DNA of 64,000 nt from Pseudomonas chlororaphis subsp. piscium (GCF_003850345.1 NZ_CP027707.1:2232001-2296000), one strand, 5' to 3'; shown: positions 19,585-30,583, counted from the first letter of the stretch. Notes: a model not told the origin generated them from the sequence alone. A program made the numbers and translations.

Positions 19585-19956
19585 GTGCGCACAGTAGCGA
19601 TGATGATGGCGGTTCTGGCACTGGCGGGATGCGGTGAGGGCAAGAAGGTCGAGGTCGACAAGAAGGCGGCGCCGGTCGTCCAGGCACAACCGCCGCAGAC
19701 CGCCGCGACGCCGCAATGGGATGTGCTGGTCGCTGGAACCCTGCCTCAGGCGACGAGCGACCTGGCCGGCTGGCTGATCGAACACGGGATCATTTCCTAT
19801 GTCGTCGTCGAAGACGGCAAGGATCGGGTGCTGATCGGCCCGTTCGATTCCCAGGCCGAAGCCGAAGCCAAGAAAGCCGAGCTGGTCGAGAAGCTGACCA
19901 AGGCCAAGAAGCGCAATATCGAGCCGCAGGTGATCGAGCACCGCGTCGCGCAATAA
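19585..19956 (+). CDS. SPOR-domain lipoprotein
   Basis: A 123-residue protein. A GTG start after AAGGGGTAGG gives a signal peptide with lipobox LALAGC at residues 11-16. After a short linker the SPOR-like fold runs from about 44 to 115 (WDVLVAGTLPQATSDLAGWL ... RVLIGPFDSQAEAEAKKAEL). It is probably bound to the outer or inner membrane and touches septal peptidoglycan; no partner gene is adjacent. Confidence 0.8.
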   Translation: MRTVAMMMAVLALAGCGEGKKVEVDKKAAPVVQAQPPQTAATPQWDVLVAGTLPQATSDLAGWLIEHGIISYVVVEDGKDRVLIGPFDSQAEAEAKKAELVEKLTKAKKRNIEPQVIEHRVAQ

Positions 19957-20079
19957 GCCGTTCTTCTGAGTGCCGGGCCAGGCCGTCGCCGGGGTGTTGA
20001 GCGACCGGCCTTGCCGGCGCTCAGTCATCTTGAAGGGGCTGTCCATGCCCCAGACGCTTATCGGTAACCTGGACGGATA

Positions 20080-20769
20080 TCAGCCGCAGGCCTTCAGGTT
20101 GACCGGGCCGACGAACTCGTTGCCGCGCCCCATCACACAGGCCACGCTCTGATTGCGCTGGCGCTCCCAGGGTTGTACCGGATAGGTCTTGTTCCAGGCT
20201 TCGTACAACTGGCGATCCTGTTTCGACAGGCGCAGGTTGTACTGCTTGCTCATATAAAAGTAAGTCCGGGCGATCATGCCGCGAATGGACGGGCGCGGCA
20301 TGACCTTCTTGGCCTTGAAGTCGACCTGGGTCAGGCATGAGCCGTACTGGCCGGACTGCGCCGGCAGCCAACCGAAGCTGAAGTTGTTACGGTCGCCATT
20401 GACCTCGCCGATGCTCGGCACCAGGTTGTGCAGGTCGGCTTCGGCGCGTTGATAAATCGGGTCGTGGCGTGTGCAGTTCTTGCGCCCGCCTTGCTGCCAG
20501 CATTGGCGCTGATGGCCGATCTGCCAGGCAGGAACTATGTGTTCCCATTCGATGCGCGCGGCGCGATTGGCATTCTTGCGTGGTACATAACCGCAGGCAG
20601 CGAGGTTGACCCGATTGCCGCTGTACTTGCAGCCGCAGTAGAACTCGGTGGATTGCGGGGCATACAGCTTCCAGGCGATTTTCTTCGCTTCGTTGAAGGT
20701 ACGGGGCGCCTCGGCGTGGGCATTCAGGGCAACGCAAAACAGCAGTACAGCAAAACAGCGGACAATCAT
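20080..20769 (-). CDS. endA: Endonuclease I (EndA/Vvn family), secreted
   Basis: A 229-residue protein starting at ATG 20769, with a signal peptide (about 1-19, cut after AHA). The His-Me finger motif RIEWEHIVPAWQ gives the catalytic His, followed by DLHNLVPSIGEVNGDR with the magnesium-binding Asn. Eight or more cysteines suggest disulfides in the periplasm. EndA enzymes degrade DNA nonspecifically. It lies 4 bases beyond the SOS-controlled gene on the same strand, so it is probably co-transcribed and SOS-inducible. Confidence 0.93.
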   Translation of the reverse strand: MIVRCFAVLLFCVALNAHAEAPRTFNEAKKIAWKLYAPQSTEFYCGCKYSGNRVNLAACGYVPRKNANRAARIEWEHIVPAWQIGHQRQCWQQGGRKNCTRHDPIYQRAEADLHNLVPSIGEVNGDRNNFSFGWLPAQSGQYGSCLTQVDFKAKKVMPRPSIRGMIARTYFYMSKQYNLRLSKQDRQLYEAWNKTYPVQPWERQRNQSVACVMGRGNEFVGPVNLKACG

Positions 20770-20773
20770 CGAC

Positions 20774-21016
20774 TCAGTCTTCCTTCGGCACGACCCAGAA
20801 AATCTGCACACCGCCGTCATCGCGATAGGCGAGGGTGACGTTGTCGTTTTCGGCGATTTCTTCGAGCAGGCGCTCCCACTCATCGACCGCTTCGTCGGGC
20901 TGACGGAAGATCAGGGCGGCTTTGGCTTTTTGCGCGTTGGGCGAGTTGATGATTTTCTGAACGCGCAAACCGAGGCGTTCATAAGAGCTTGGTGGGGTAG
21001 TTGCTGCGGCAGGCAC
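20774..21016 (-). CDS. SOS-controlled small protein of unknown function
   Basis: An 80-residue protein from GTG 21016 with AAGGAAT upstream. The ATG at 21046 lies inside a LexA box and is not likely used. Motifs SYERLGLRVQKIINSP, ALIFRQPDEAVDEWERL and DDGGVQIFWVVP align with the prophage protein at 55954-56205, so the two are paralogs. No known family is recognised. It stands directly before endA. Confidence 0.8.
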   Translation of the reverse strand: MPAAATTPPSSYERLGLRVQKIINSPNAQKAKAALIFRQPDEAVDEWERLLEEIAENDNVTLAYRDDGGVQIFWVVPKED

Positions 21017-21034
21017 GGAACATTCCTTATTAAG

Positions 21035-21050
21035 CTGTATGCGCATACAG
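21035..21050 (-). promoter_or_regulatory. LexA box of the small SOS gene and endA
   Basis: CTGTATGCGCATACAG is a perfect 16-bp palindrome that fits the LexA consensus CTGT-N8-ACAG. It lies 19 bases before the GTG start. Confidence 0.9.
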
Positions 21051-21249
21051 TATTTTACTGTAGGAAATTTCGCAACCGCTTAAAATTCAAGAAGTTCTTC
21101 TGACAGCGATATCCGCGGATTACTGCAAAACGATTGAGTTTTTTATCTGCGGGACAAGAACAGGGCCGGCCAACTGAGGCGGAGCGCTCGCCCGGGCGGG
21201 CGAGTGCGGGGTAGAGCGGTGCCCGACCGGAGTAGGTCGGGCGGGGCAA

Positions 21250-22661
<1,412 letters not shown>

Positions 22662-23111
22662 ATGTCTATTTCTGTCGGTTTTCCTGCTGCCGGGGCCATC
22701 ACCATCAATGGCAAATCGCCGGCCACTATCGATACCCTGAGCCAGGGCGCCGCCGATAACGCTGCGCAAGCCCTGGGGCTGGATGAAGACGGCAAGCAGG
22801 GGGTAGCGTCCGGTGCCGAGGCCGAGAAGGCCGAGACCCAAGGCTCCGAAGGGGACACTCAAAGCCTGGTGGTGAAAATGCTGCTCAAGCGCATGAAAGA
22901 ACTGCAGGAACAATTGCAGGAACAACAGGAGCAGTTGGCTGCTGCCCAGGCGGCGAGTTACCCGACCCCTGAGGCCAAGGCGGCTGTAGTGATGGCGATT
23001 CAAGGCCAGATCGCCGCCACCAACGGTGCGGTACAGGAAGTGGCGGGGAAGCTGGTCAAGGAACTGAACAAGGACTCCGCATCGGGTGGGCTGGTCAGTA
23101 CCACCGCTTGA
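22662..23111 (+). CDS. Conserved protein with coiled coil
   Basis: A 149-residue protein starting MSISVGFPAAGAITINGKSP. Residues about 68-100 form a strong Gln/Glu-rich coiled coil (LKRMKELQEQLQEQQEQLAA). There is no signal peptide or membrane segment. The GGAGCTCAC ribosome site supports the start. The family is not recognised; it is a single-gene unit before the rbs operon. Confidence 0.7.
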   Translation: MSISVGFPAAGAITINGKSPATIDTLSQGAADNAAQALGLDEDGKQGVASGAEAEKAETQGSEGDTQSLVVKMLLKRMKELQEQLQEQQEQLAAAQAASYPTPEAKAAVVMAIQGQIAATNGAVQEVAGKLVKELNKDSASGGLVSTTA

Positions 23112-23179
23112 TTGCCCGATGTTCCGATTGGCGCAAGGCGGGGTGCCTGCCCTGGCATTCCGCGGCGCTTGGCTTCCCG

Positions 23180-23208
23180 TTGACAAATCCCGACAGGGTT
23201 CGCATAGT
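23180..23208 (+). promoter_or_regulatory. rbs operon promoter
   Basis: Perfect TTGACA at 23180-23185, a 17-bp spacer and CATAGT at 23203-23208. The predicted transcript start falls at the edge of the operator that follows. Confidence 0.75.
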
Positions 23209-23216
23209 TCGTTCTA

Positions 23217-23230
23217 CGCAAACGTTTGCG
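23217..23230 (+). promoter_or_regulatory. RbsR operator (LacI/GalR type)
   Basis: CGCAAACGTTTGCG is a perfect palindrome with the central CG of LacI-family operators. It overlaps the expected transcript start, so a bound RbsR would block initiation. Confidence 0.85.
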
Positions 23231-23360
23231 CAGGCCCTGGGCGATAAGAGTCATACGCGCCTCAGGTTCGCTTCAAGCCACGTTCATCGGGGTCTGAAGG
23301 TCGTCGAGCGTACTCCGGCGCAAGCGTTGCTCACAATAATCATAAGATCGGAGTGAACCC

Positions 23361-24317
23361 ATGAAGCTGCCATTCGCTGGACGTCTTCTCGCTGTCGCTG
23401 TTCTGGCTGCCGCATCCGCTACGCTTCCTCTCGCTTCGGCATTCGCCGAGACCCCGGAAAAACCCAAGGTCGCCCTGGTCATGAAATCCCTGGCCAACGA
23501 ATTCTTCCTCACCATGGAAGACGGCGCCAAGGCCTATCAAAAAGACCATGCCGCCGATTTCGACCTGGTTTCCAACGGCATCAAGGATGAAACCGACACC
23601 GCCAACCAGATCCGTATCGTCGAGCAGATGATCGTTTCCAAGGTCAACGCGCTGGTGATCGCCCCGGCGGACTCCAAGGCCATGGTGCCGGTGATCAAGA
23701 AGGCGGTGGACGCCGGTATCACCGTGATCAACATCGACAACCAGTTGGACCCGGCGGTACTCAAGAGCAAAAACATCAGCGTGCCTTTTGTCGGCCCCGA
23801 CAACCGCAAGGGTGCGCGCCTGGTGGGCGAGTACCTGGCCAAGGACCTGAAGGCCGGGGACGAAGTCGGCATCATCGAAGGCGTATCGACCACCACCAAC
23901 GCCCAGCAGCGCACCGCAGGCTTCAAGGATGCGATGGAGGCCGCGCAGATCAAGGTGGTCTCGCTGCAATCCGGTGATTGGGAAATCGACGCCGGCAACC
24001 GTGTCGCCGCCGCCATGCTCAGCGAATACCCGAACCTCAAGGCACTGCTGGCCGGTAACGACAGCATGGCCGTCGGTGCCGTCTCGGCGGTGCGTGCGGC
24101 GGGCAAGACAGGCAAGGTCAAGGTGGTCGGCTACGACAACATCAATGCCATCAAGCCGATGCTCAAGGACGGTCGCGTGCTGGCGACCGCCGACCAGTTC
24201 GCCGCCAAGCAAGCAGTCTTCGGTATCGAGACGGCGCTGAAGATTCTCAAGGGCGAGAAGGTGGACGGCGGCGCCAATGGCGTGATCGAAACTCCGGTTG
24301 AGCTGGTCACCCAGTAA
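23361..24317 (+). CDS. rbsB: Ribose ABC transporter, periplasmic binding protein
   Basis: A 318-residue protein with a signal peptide (about 1-29, cut after AFA) and the periplasmic-binding type I fold: KVALVMKSLANEFFLTMEDG, LVIAPADSKAMVPVIKKAVD and GNDSMAVGAV are typical. It binds ribose and delivers it to RbsC. First gene of rbsBAC-R-K-D, with GGAGTGAACCC before the ATG. The long leader carries the operator. Confidence 0.95.
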   Translation: MKLPFAGRLLAVAVLAAASATLPLASAFAETPEKPKVALVMKSLANEFFLTMEDGAKAYQKDHAADFDLVSNGIKDETDTANQIRIVEQMIVSKVNALVIAPADSKAMVPVIKKAVDAGITVINIDNQLDPAVLKSKNISVPFVGPDNRKGARLVGEYLAKDLKAGDEVGIIEGVSTTTNAQQRTAGFKDAMEAAQIKVVSLQSGDWEIDAGNRVAAAMLSEYPNLKALLAGNDSMAVGAVSAVRAAGKTGKVKVVGYDNINAIKPMLKDGRVLATADQFAAKQAVFGIETALKILKGEKVDGGANGVIETPVELVTQ

Positions 24318-24374
24318 TCGTTCTGGCGGCGCAACGGCGCCCGCCTGAGCAGGCGGGCGCATGGAGAGTTTCTT

Positions 24375-25928
24375 ATGTCAGTTTCCGCTGTGAACGCTGT
24401 CCTTTCAGTCAGCGGTATCGGCAAGACCTATGCGCAACCGGTATTGACCGGCATCGACCTGACGCTGATGCGCGGGGAAGTGCTGGCGCTGACCGGGGAA
24501 AACGGCGCGGGCAAAAGCACCCTGTCGAAAATCATCGGTGGCCTGGTGGCCCCGACCACCGGCGAGATGCGCTTCAACGGTCAGGCTTATCGCCCCGGCA
24601 GTCGTACCCAGGCCGAAGAGCTGGGTATCCGTATGGTCATGCAGGAGCTCAACCTGTTGCCGACCCTGTCGGTGGCCGAGAACCTGTTTCTCGATAACCT
24701 GCCCAGCCGCGGTGGCTGGATCAATCGCAAACAGTTGCGCAAGGCGGCGATCGAAGCCATGGCCCAGGTCGGCCTGGAGGCGATCGACCCCGATACCCTG
24801 GTCGGTGAACTGGGGATTGGCCACCAGCAGATGGTGGAGATCGCGCGCAACCTGATCGGCGACTGTCATGTGCTGATCCTCGACGAGCCGACCGCGATGC
24901 TCACGGCCCGCGAAGTCGAGCTGCTCTTCGAGCAGATCACCCGTCTACAAGCCCGTGGCGTAGCCATCATCTACATCTCCCATCGCCTGGAAGAACTGGC
25001 CCGGGTTGCCCAGCGCATTGCGGTGCTGCGCGACGGTTGCCTGGTCTGCGTCGAGCCGATGGCCAATTACAACAGCGAGCAACTGGTCAACCTGATGGTG
25101 GGGCGCGAGCTGGGCGAACACATCGATCTCGGCCCGCGCAAGATTGGCGCGCCGGCTCTGACGGTCAGTGGCCTGAGCCGTTCCGACAAGGTGCTGGACG
25201 TGTCTTTCGAGGTGCGCAGCGGCGAGATCTTCGGTATTTCCGGGTTGATCGGGGCCGGGCGCACCGAACTGTTGCGACTGATCTTCGGCGCCGACAAGGC
25301 CGACAGCGGCACGGTTGCCCTGGGTTCTCCCGCGCAGGTGGCAAATATCCGTTCGCCGGTCGACGCGGTGGCCCACGGCATTGCCCTGATCACCGAGGAT
25401 CGCAAGGGCGAAGGCCTGCTGCTGACGCAGTCCATCAGCGCCAATATCGCCCTGGGCAACATGCCGGAAATCTCCAGTGGCGGCCTGGTCAATGGCCGTG
25501 ACGAATCGGCGCTGGCGCAGCGGCAGATCGATGCCATGCGCATTCGCAGTTCGGGGCCGGCGCAACTGGTGTCCGAACTGTCTGGAGGCAATCAGCAGAA
25601 GGTGGTCATCGGCCGCTGGCTGGAGCGTGATTGCGCGGTGCTGCTGTTCGACGAGCCGACCCGAGGCATCGATGTCGGCGCCAAGTTCGATATCTACGGC
25701 CTGCTCGGCGAGCTGACCCGCCAGGGCAAGGCGCTGGTAGTGGTCTCCAGCGACCTGCGGGAGCTGATGCTGATCTGCGACCGTATTGGCGTGCTGTCCG
25801 CCGGGCGCCTGATCGATACCTTCGAGCGCGACAGCTGGACCCAGGATGAACTGCTTGCCGCCGCTTTCGCCGGCTATCAAAAACGTGATGCGTTGCTCCA
25901 CGAAGCAGCGCCTAGGGATCTTCCATGA
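24375..25928 (+). CDS. rbsA: Ribose ABC transporter, ATP-binding protein
   Basis: A 517-residue protein with two fused ABC domains. The first has Walker A GENGAGKS and Walker B LILDEPTAML; the second has a degenerate Walker A (GLIGAGRTE), signature LSGGNQQK and Walker B LLFDEPTRGID. This asymmetry is normal for sugar importers. It sits on the cytoplasmic face and powers RbsC. Its stop overlaps the rbsC start. Confidence 0.96.
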   Translation: MSVSAVNAVLSVSGIGKTYAQPVLTGIDLTLMRGEVLALTGENGAGKSTLSKIIGGLVAPTTGEMRFNGQAYRPGSRTQAEELGIRMVMQELNLLPTLSVAENLFLDNLPSRGGWINRKQLRKAAIEAMAQVGLEAIDPDTLVGELGIGHQQMVEIARNLIGDCHVLILDEPTAMLTAREVELLFEQITRLQARGVAIIYISHRLEELARVAQRIAVLRDGCLVCVEPMANYNSEQLVNLMVGRELGEHIDLGPRKIGAPALTVSGLSRSDKVLDVSFEVRSGEIFGISGLIGAGRTELLRLIFGADKADSGTVALGSPAQVANIRSPVDAVAHGIALITEDRKGEGLLLTQSISANIALGNMPEISSGGLVNGRDESALAQRQIDAMRIRSSGPAQLVSELSGGNQQKVVIGRWLERDCAVLLFDEPTRGIDVGAKFDIYGLLGELTRQGKALVVVSSDLRELMLICDRIGVLSAGRLIDTFERDSWTQDELLAAAFAGYQKRDALLHEAAPRDLP

Positions 25929-26902
25929 CAACTGCATCTTCGGCCGGCAAACGTGGCGGCAACTACTACGGCCTGGGCACCTACCTGGGGCTGGCCGGTG
26001 CCTTGCTGGCAATGATTGCGCTGTTCTCGACATTGAGCAGCCATTTTCTTTCCTACGACACCTTCAGCACCCTGGCCAACCAGATCCCGGACCTGATGGT
26101 GCTGGCGGTGGGCATGACCTTTGTCCTGATCATCGGTGGTATCGACCTGTCCGTGGGTTCGGTGCTGGCCCTGGCGGCCTCCACCGTCAGCGTGGCGATT
26201 CTCGGCTGGGGCTGGAGCGTGGTCCCGGCGGCATTGCTGGGCATGGGCTGCGCGGCGTTGGCCGGGACCATCACCGGTTCGATCACCGTGGCCTGGCGCA
26301 TTCCGTCGTTCATCGTCTCCCTCGGCGTGCTGGAAATGGCCCGCGGCGTGGCTTACCAGATGACCGGCTCGCGCACCGCCTATATCGGCGATGCCTTTGC
26401 CTGGTTGTCGAACCCGATCGCCTTTGGCATCTCGCCGTCGTTCATCATCGCCTTGCTGATCATCTTCATCGCCCAGGCAGTGCTGACCCGCACGGTGTTC
26501 GGCCGTTACCTGATCGGCATCGGCACCAACGAGGAAGCGGTGCGCCTGGCGGGCATCAATCCCAAGCCCTACAAGATCCTGGTGTTCAGCCTGATGGGGC
26601 TGCTGGCGGGCATCGCCGCGCTGTTCCAGATTTCCCGCCTGGAGGCGGCGGACCCGAATGCCGGTTCCGGCCTGGAGCTGCAAGTGATCGCGGCCGTGGT
26701 GATCGGCGGCACCAGCCTGATGGGCGGACGCGGGTCGGTGATCAGCACCTTTTTCGGGGTATTGATTATCTCGGTGCTGGCCGCGGGTCTGGCGCAGATC
26801 GGCGCGACCGAGCCGACCAAACGCATCATTACCGGCGCGGTCATCGTGATTGCGGTGGTGCTGGATACTTATCGCAGCCAGCGTGCAAGCCGGCGGAGCT
26901 GA
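25925..26902 (+). CDS. rbsC: Ribose ABC transporter, permease
   Basis: A 325-residue integral membrane protein with about eight or more hydrophobic segments and the conserved cytoplasmic loop GTNEEAVRLAGINPKPYKI that meets RbsA. The GGIDLSVGS motif is typical of the family. ATGA overlap with rbsA and a 3-base gap to rbsR show tight coupling. Confidence 0.95.
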   Translation: MTTASSAGKRGGNYYGLGTYLGLAGALLAMIALFSTLSSHFLSYDTFSTLANQIPDLMVLAVGMTFVLIIGGIDLSVGSVLALAASTVSVAILGWGWSVVPAALLGMGCAALAGTITGSITVAWRIPSFIVSLGVLEMARGVAYQMTGSRTAYIGDAFAWLSNPIAFGISPSFIIALLIIFIAQAVLTRTVFGRYLIGIGTNEEAVRLAGINPKPYKILVFSLMGLLAGIAALFQISRLEAADPNAGSGLELQVIAAVVIGGTSLMGGRGSVISTFFGVLIISVLAAGLAQIGATEPTKRIITGAVIVIAVVLDTYRSQRASRRS

Positions 26903-26905
26903 GTC

Positions 26906-27925
26906 ATGGCAACGATCAAAGATGTGGCGGCCCTCGCGGGGATTTCCTACACCACGGTTTCCCACGTGCTGAACAAGACGCGCCCGGTCAGCGAGGAGGT
27001 GCGGATCAAGGTCGAGGCGGCGATCCAGCAGCTCGACTACGTGCCCAGCGCCGTGGCGCGCTCGCTGAAGGCCAAGACCACGGCGACCATCGGCCTGTTG
27101 GTGCCCAACAGCCTCAACCCGTATTTCGCCGAGCTGGCCCGGGGGATCGAGGATTATTGCGAGCGCAACGGTTACTGCGTGATTCTCTGCAACTCCGACG
27201 ACGATCCGGAAAAACAGCGCAGCTACCTGCGAGTGCTGCTGGAAAAACGCATCGATGGCCTGATCGTGACCTCGGCTGGTGGCGACGGTGGACTGGCCAA
27301 GGGCCTGGCGGCGGTACGCACGCCGATGGTGATAGTCGACCGCGGGCTGGAAGGGGTGGATGCGGACCTAGTGCGCATCGATCACGAATACGGCGCGTAC
27401 CTGGCGACCCGTCATCTGCTCGAGTTGGGCCATCGTGATATCGCCTGCATCGGCGGTCCGGACTACACCAGCGTGGCGCAGCTGCGTCTGGCGGGGTTCC
27501 AGCGGGCGTTGCGCGAAGCCGGTGTGGAAGTGCTGGCGGAGCGCATCCTGCAGAGCGACTTCACCAGCACCGGCGGTTATCACGCGGCGGCCCAGTTGCT
27601 GGAGCGCAACCCGCCCAGCGCGATCTTTGCCGGCAACGACATGATGGGTATCGGTGTGCTGCGAGCGGCGGCGGAGCGCAATATCCGGGTGCCGAGCGAG
27701 CTGTCGGTGATCGGCTTCGACGATATCCAGATGAGCCGTTATGTGTATCCGGCGCTGACCACGGTCGGCCAATCGATCCTGCAGTTGGGCGAGCAGGCGG
27801 CGGAGCTGTTGCTGCGCCGCATCGCCACGCCTGGGTTGGCGACCGACCAGCGGATCGTCACCCCAAGCATTGTCCTGCGCGAGTCGACGGCGCCAGTGGC
27901 CGGCGCATTCTCCGAGTACCGTTGA
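26906..27925 (+). CDS. rbsR: Ribose operon repressor, LacI family
   Basis: A 339-residue regulator. The N-terminal LacI-type helix-turn-helix is MATIKDVAALAGISYTTVSH with the hinge helix SAVARSLKAK, followed by a ribose-binding-protein-like domain. It should bind CGCAAACGTTTGCG at 23217 and release on ribose. It is encoded within the operon it controls. Confidence 0.95.
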   Translation: MATIKDVAALAGISYTTVSHVLNKTRPVSEEVRIKVEAAIQQLDYVPSAVARSLKAKTTATIGLLVPNSLNPYFAELARGIEDYCERNGYCVILCNSDDDPEKQRSYLRVLLEKRIDGLIVTSAGGDGGLAKGLAAVRTPMVIVDRGLEGVDADLVRIDHEYGAYLATRHLLELGHRDIACIGGPDYTSVAQLRLAGFQRALREAGVEVLAERILQSDFTSTGGYHAAAQLLERNPPSAIFAGNDMMGIGVLRAAAERNIRVPSELSVIGFDDIQMSRYVYPALTTVGQSILQLGEQAAELLLRRIATPGLATDQRIVTPSIVLRESTAPVAGAFSEYR

Positions 27926-27948
27926 ACCGAATTGATGAGTATCGATGT

Positions 27949-28866
27949 ATGCCAGCAAAAGTAGTGGTAGTAGGCAGCCTCAACATGGACCTGGTCACCC
28001 GGGCCGAGCGGCTGCCACGTGCCGGTGAAACCCTGATCGGCCAATCGTTCGCCACGGTTTCTGGTGGCAAGGGGGCGAACCAGGCGGTGGCGGCAGCCCG
28101 CCTGGGCGCCCAGGTGTCGATGGTCGGCTGCGTCGGTGATGATGCCTACGGCGAGCAATTGCGCTTGGCGTTGCTCGCCGAACAGATCGATTGCCAGGCC
28201 GTCACCGCCGTCGCGGGCTCCAGTGGCGTCGCCTTGATCGTGGTGGACGACAGTAGCCAGAACGCGATCGTGATCGTGGCCGGTGGCAATGGTCAGCTCA
28301 CGCCAGAAGTGGTCGGTGGCTTCGACAAGGTGCTACAGGCGGCCGACGTGATCATCTGCCAGCTCGAAGTGCCGCTGTCTACGGTGGGGCATAGCCTCAA
28401 GCGTGGCCGTGAGCTGGGCAAGACAGTGATCCTCAATCCGGCACCGGCCAGTAGCCCGTTGCCGGCGGACTGGTACGCGTCCATCGATTATCTGATTCCC
28501 AACGAAAGCGAGGCCGCGGCGCTCAGTGGCTTGCCGGTGGACTCCCTGGCGAGCGCTGAAGCCGCGGCCGCCCGCCTGATCGCCGCCGGGGCCGGTAAGG
28601 TGATCATCACGCTCGGGTCCCAGGGTTCGCTGTTCGCCAATGGCACGAGCTTCGAGCATTTCCCGGCGCCCAAGGTCAAGGCGGTCGACACCACAGCCGC
28701 CGGCGATACATTCGTCGGTGGTTTTGCCGCGGCCCTGGCTGCCGGCAAGAGCGAGGCCGAGGCGATTCGTTTCGGCCAGGTCGCGGCGGCGCTGTCGGTG
28801 ACCCGGCCAGGTGCGCAACCTTCCATTCCCACGTTGTCCGACGTACAGGCGTTCTCTCCCGCATGA
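27949..28866 (+). CDS. rbsK: Ribokinase
   Basis: RbsK phosphorylates ribose to ribose 5-phosphate. The protein has 305 residues from ATG 27949 ([15 protein letters not shown]); the upstream in-frame start at 27922 adds nine unlikely residues. PfkB signatures are present: [15 protein letters not shown] near the N-terminus and [13 protein letters not shown] with the catalytic Asp near the C-terminus. Overlaps rbsD by 4 bases. Confidence 0.96.
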   Translation: MPAKVVVVGSLNMDLVTRAERLPRAGETLIGQSFATVSGGKGANQAVAAARLGAQVSMVGCVGDDAYGEQLRLALLAEQIDCQAVTAVAGSSGVALIVVDDSSQNAIVIVAGGNGQLTPEVVGGFDKVLQAADVIICQLEVPLSTVGHSLKRGRELGKTVILNPAPASSPLPADWYASIDYLIPNESEAAALSGLPVDSLASAEAAAARLIAAGAGKVIITLGSQGSLFANGTSFEHFPAPKVKAVDTTAAGDTFVGGFAAALAAGKSEAEAIRFGQVAAALSVTRPGAQPSIPTLSDVQAFSPA

Positions 28867-29267
28867 AAAAAACACCCTTGCTCAATGTCGCCCTGTCGCG
28901 ACTGATTGCCTCCCTGGGGCACGGCGATATCGTGGTCATCGGCGATGCTGGTTTGCCTGTGCCGCCGGGCGTCGAGTTGATCGACCTGGCCCTGACCCAG
29001 GGCATTCCGGATTTCCTCAGCACCTTGCAGGTGGTGCTCTGCGAGATGCAGGTGGAGGGCCATGTACTGGCTCGGGAGATCCTGGATCGGCAGTCCTCGG
29101 CCCTGCAGGCGCTCGAGGCGCTGAGCGCCGAGGGCGCGCTGGGTGCGCGCAAACTGTTGAGCCACGATGAGTTCAAGGTGCTCAGCCGCCAGGCGCGGGC
29201 AATCGTCCGTACCGGGGAGTGCCAGCCTTATTGCAACATCGCTTTGATTGCCGGGGTGACGTTCTGA
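28863..29267 (+). CDS. rbsD: D-ribose pyranase
   Basis: A 134-residue protein that interconverts beta-pyran and beta-furan ribose so RbsK gets its furanose substrate. Catalytic H20 in LGHGD, D28 in GDAG and the C-terminal [10 protein letters not shown] are as in the family. Last of the transport and kinase set; the nucleoside hydrolase follows 40 bases later. Confidence 0.96.
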   Translation: MKKTPLLNVALSRLIASLGHGDIVVIGDAGLPVPPGVELIDLALTQGIPDFLSTLQVVLCEMQVEGHVLAREILDRQSSALQALEALSAEGALGARKLLSHDEFKVLSRQARAIVRTGECQPYCNIALIAGVTF

Positions 29268-29307
29268 GCGTTGTCCCTCTCTGTTTAATCACGCAAAGGA
29301 GTGCGCC

Positions 29308-30336
29308 ATGCACCGCTATGCTCAGCTACTGAAACACCTGATCCGGAGTGTTCTGCTCGTGTCCCTGTTCACTGCTACAAGCGCCCATGCGGCAGAAAAA
29401 ATCGATCTGATCATCGATACCGATCCGGGTGCCGATGATGTGGTTGCGTTGCTGTTCGCCCTGGCGTCGCCGGAAGAGCTGCATATTCGCGCGCTGACCA
29501 CGGTGGCCGGCAACGTGCGCCTGGACAAGACCTCGCGCAATGCGCGCCTGGCCCGTGAGTGGGCGGGGCGCGAGGAGGTGCCGGTGTACGCCGGAGCGCC
29601 GAAGCCGCTGCTGCGCACGCCGATCTATGCCGAGAACATTCATGGCAAGGAAGGTATTTCCGGGGTCACGGTGCACGAGCCGAAAAAAGGCCTGGCCGAG
29701 GGTAGCGCGATCAATTACCTGATCGACACCCTGCGCGCCGCCAAGCCCCACAGCATCACCATCGCCATGCTGGGCCCGCAGACCAACCTGGCGCTGGCGC
29801 TGATCCAGGCACCAGATATCACCCAAGGCATCAAGGAAGTGGTGGTCATGGGCGGGGCGCATTTCAATGGCGGCAATATCACCCCGGTGGCGGAGTTCAA
29901 CCTGTTCGCCGACCCGCAGGCCGCCGAGGTGGTGCTCAAGAGCGGTGTGAAACTGACTTACCTGCCGCTGGACGTCACCCACAAGGTGCTGACCAGCGAT
30001 GCGCGCCTGCAGAAAATCGCGGCCTTGAACAACAATGCCAGCAAGGTGGTGGGGGATATCCTCAACGAATACGTCAAGGGTGACATGGAGCACTACGGCA
30101 TTCCGGGTGGCCCGGTGCATGACGCGACCGTCGTTGCCTACCTGCTCAAGCCCGAGCTGTTCAGCGGGCGCCAGGCCAACATGGTCATCGACAGCCGTGA
30201 AGGTCCGACCTTCGGCCAGACCATCGTCGATTGGTACGACGGCCTGAAGCAGGAGAAGAACGTGTTCTGGGTGGAGAATGGCGATGCCCAGGGCTTCTTC
30301 GATCTGCTGACCGAGCGCCTGGCTCGCCTGAAATAA
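29308..30336 (+). CDS. Periplasmic nucleoside hydrolase (IUNH family)
   Basis: A 342-residue protein with a signal peptide (about 1-29, cut after AHA) and the calcium-binding DTDPGADD motif at about residues 37-44, plus the conserved MGGAHFNGGN and the HDATVVAYL histidine near the C-terminus. It splits ribonucleosides into base and ribose. Its place at the end of the rbs operon makes sense: it would release ribose in the periplasm for RbsB to collect. An AAAGGAGTG ribosome site precedes ATG. Confidence 0.93.
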   Translation: MHRYAQLLKHLIRSVLLVSLFTATSAHAAEKIDLIIDTDPGADDVVALLFALASPEELHIRALTTVAGNVRLDKTSRNARLAREWAGREEVPVYAGAPKPLLRTPIYAENIHGKEGISGVTVHEPKKGLAEGSAINYLIDTLRAAKPHSITIAMLGPQTNLALALIQAPDITQGIKEVVVMGGAHFNGGNITPVAEFNLFADPQAAEVVLKSGVKLTYLPLDVTHKVLTSDARLQKIAALNNNASKVVGDILNEYVKGDMEHYGIPGGPVHDATVVAYLLKPELFSGRQANMVIDSREGPTFGQTIVDWYDGLKQEKNVFWVENGDAQGFFDLLTERLARLK

Positions 30337-30343
30337 GCAACAT

Positions 30344-30370
30344 TCCCGGCAGGTGCCAGCCTGCCGGGCG
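30344..30370. terminator. Hairpin at the end of the rbs operon
   Basis: CCCGGCAGG pairs with CCTGCCGGG around TGCCAG. There is little T tract, so stopping may be partial; it lies between convergent genes. Confidence 0.6.
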
Positions 30371-30583
30371 TTACGCCTTCCCTGTATCCGGCGTGCCCGA
30401 GTGCTCGCCGGGATACTTCTCGAATATCTGCTCGATGAACGTCTGGGCCGCTTCGGTGCCCAGCTCCCTGATCAGTAAGTCGATGCCGATGATCGCCAGC
30501 TCTTCGGGGCTGCCAGGGCTGTAGGAACAGTGGCCTTCGGGCCATTTGGCTTTGATGTCGGCGTCGATCGTCACGGTGGCCAT
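30371..30583 (-). CDS. Small conserved protein of unknown function
   Basis: A 70-residue acidic protein (MATVTIDADIKAKWPEGHCS). The middle is helical (ELAIIGIDLLIRELGTEAAQ) and no signal or membrane segment is seen. It is convergent with the nucleoside hydrolase gene. The family is not recognised. Confidence 0.6.
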   Translation of the reverse strand: MATVTIDADIKAKWPEGHCSYSPGSPEELAIIGIDLLIRELGTEAAQTFIEQIFEKYPGEHSGTPDTGKA

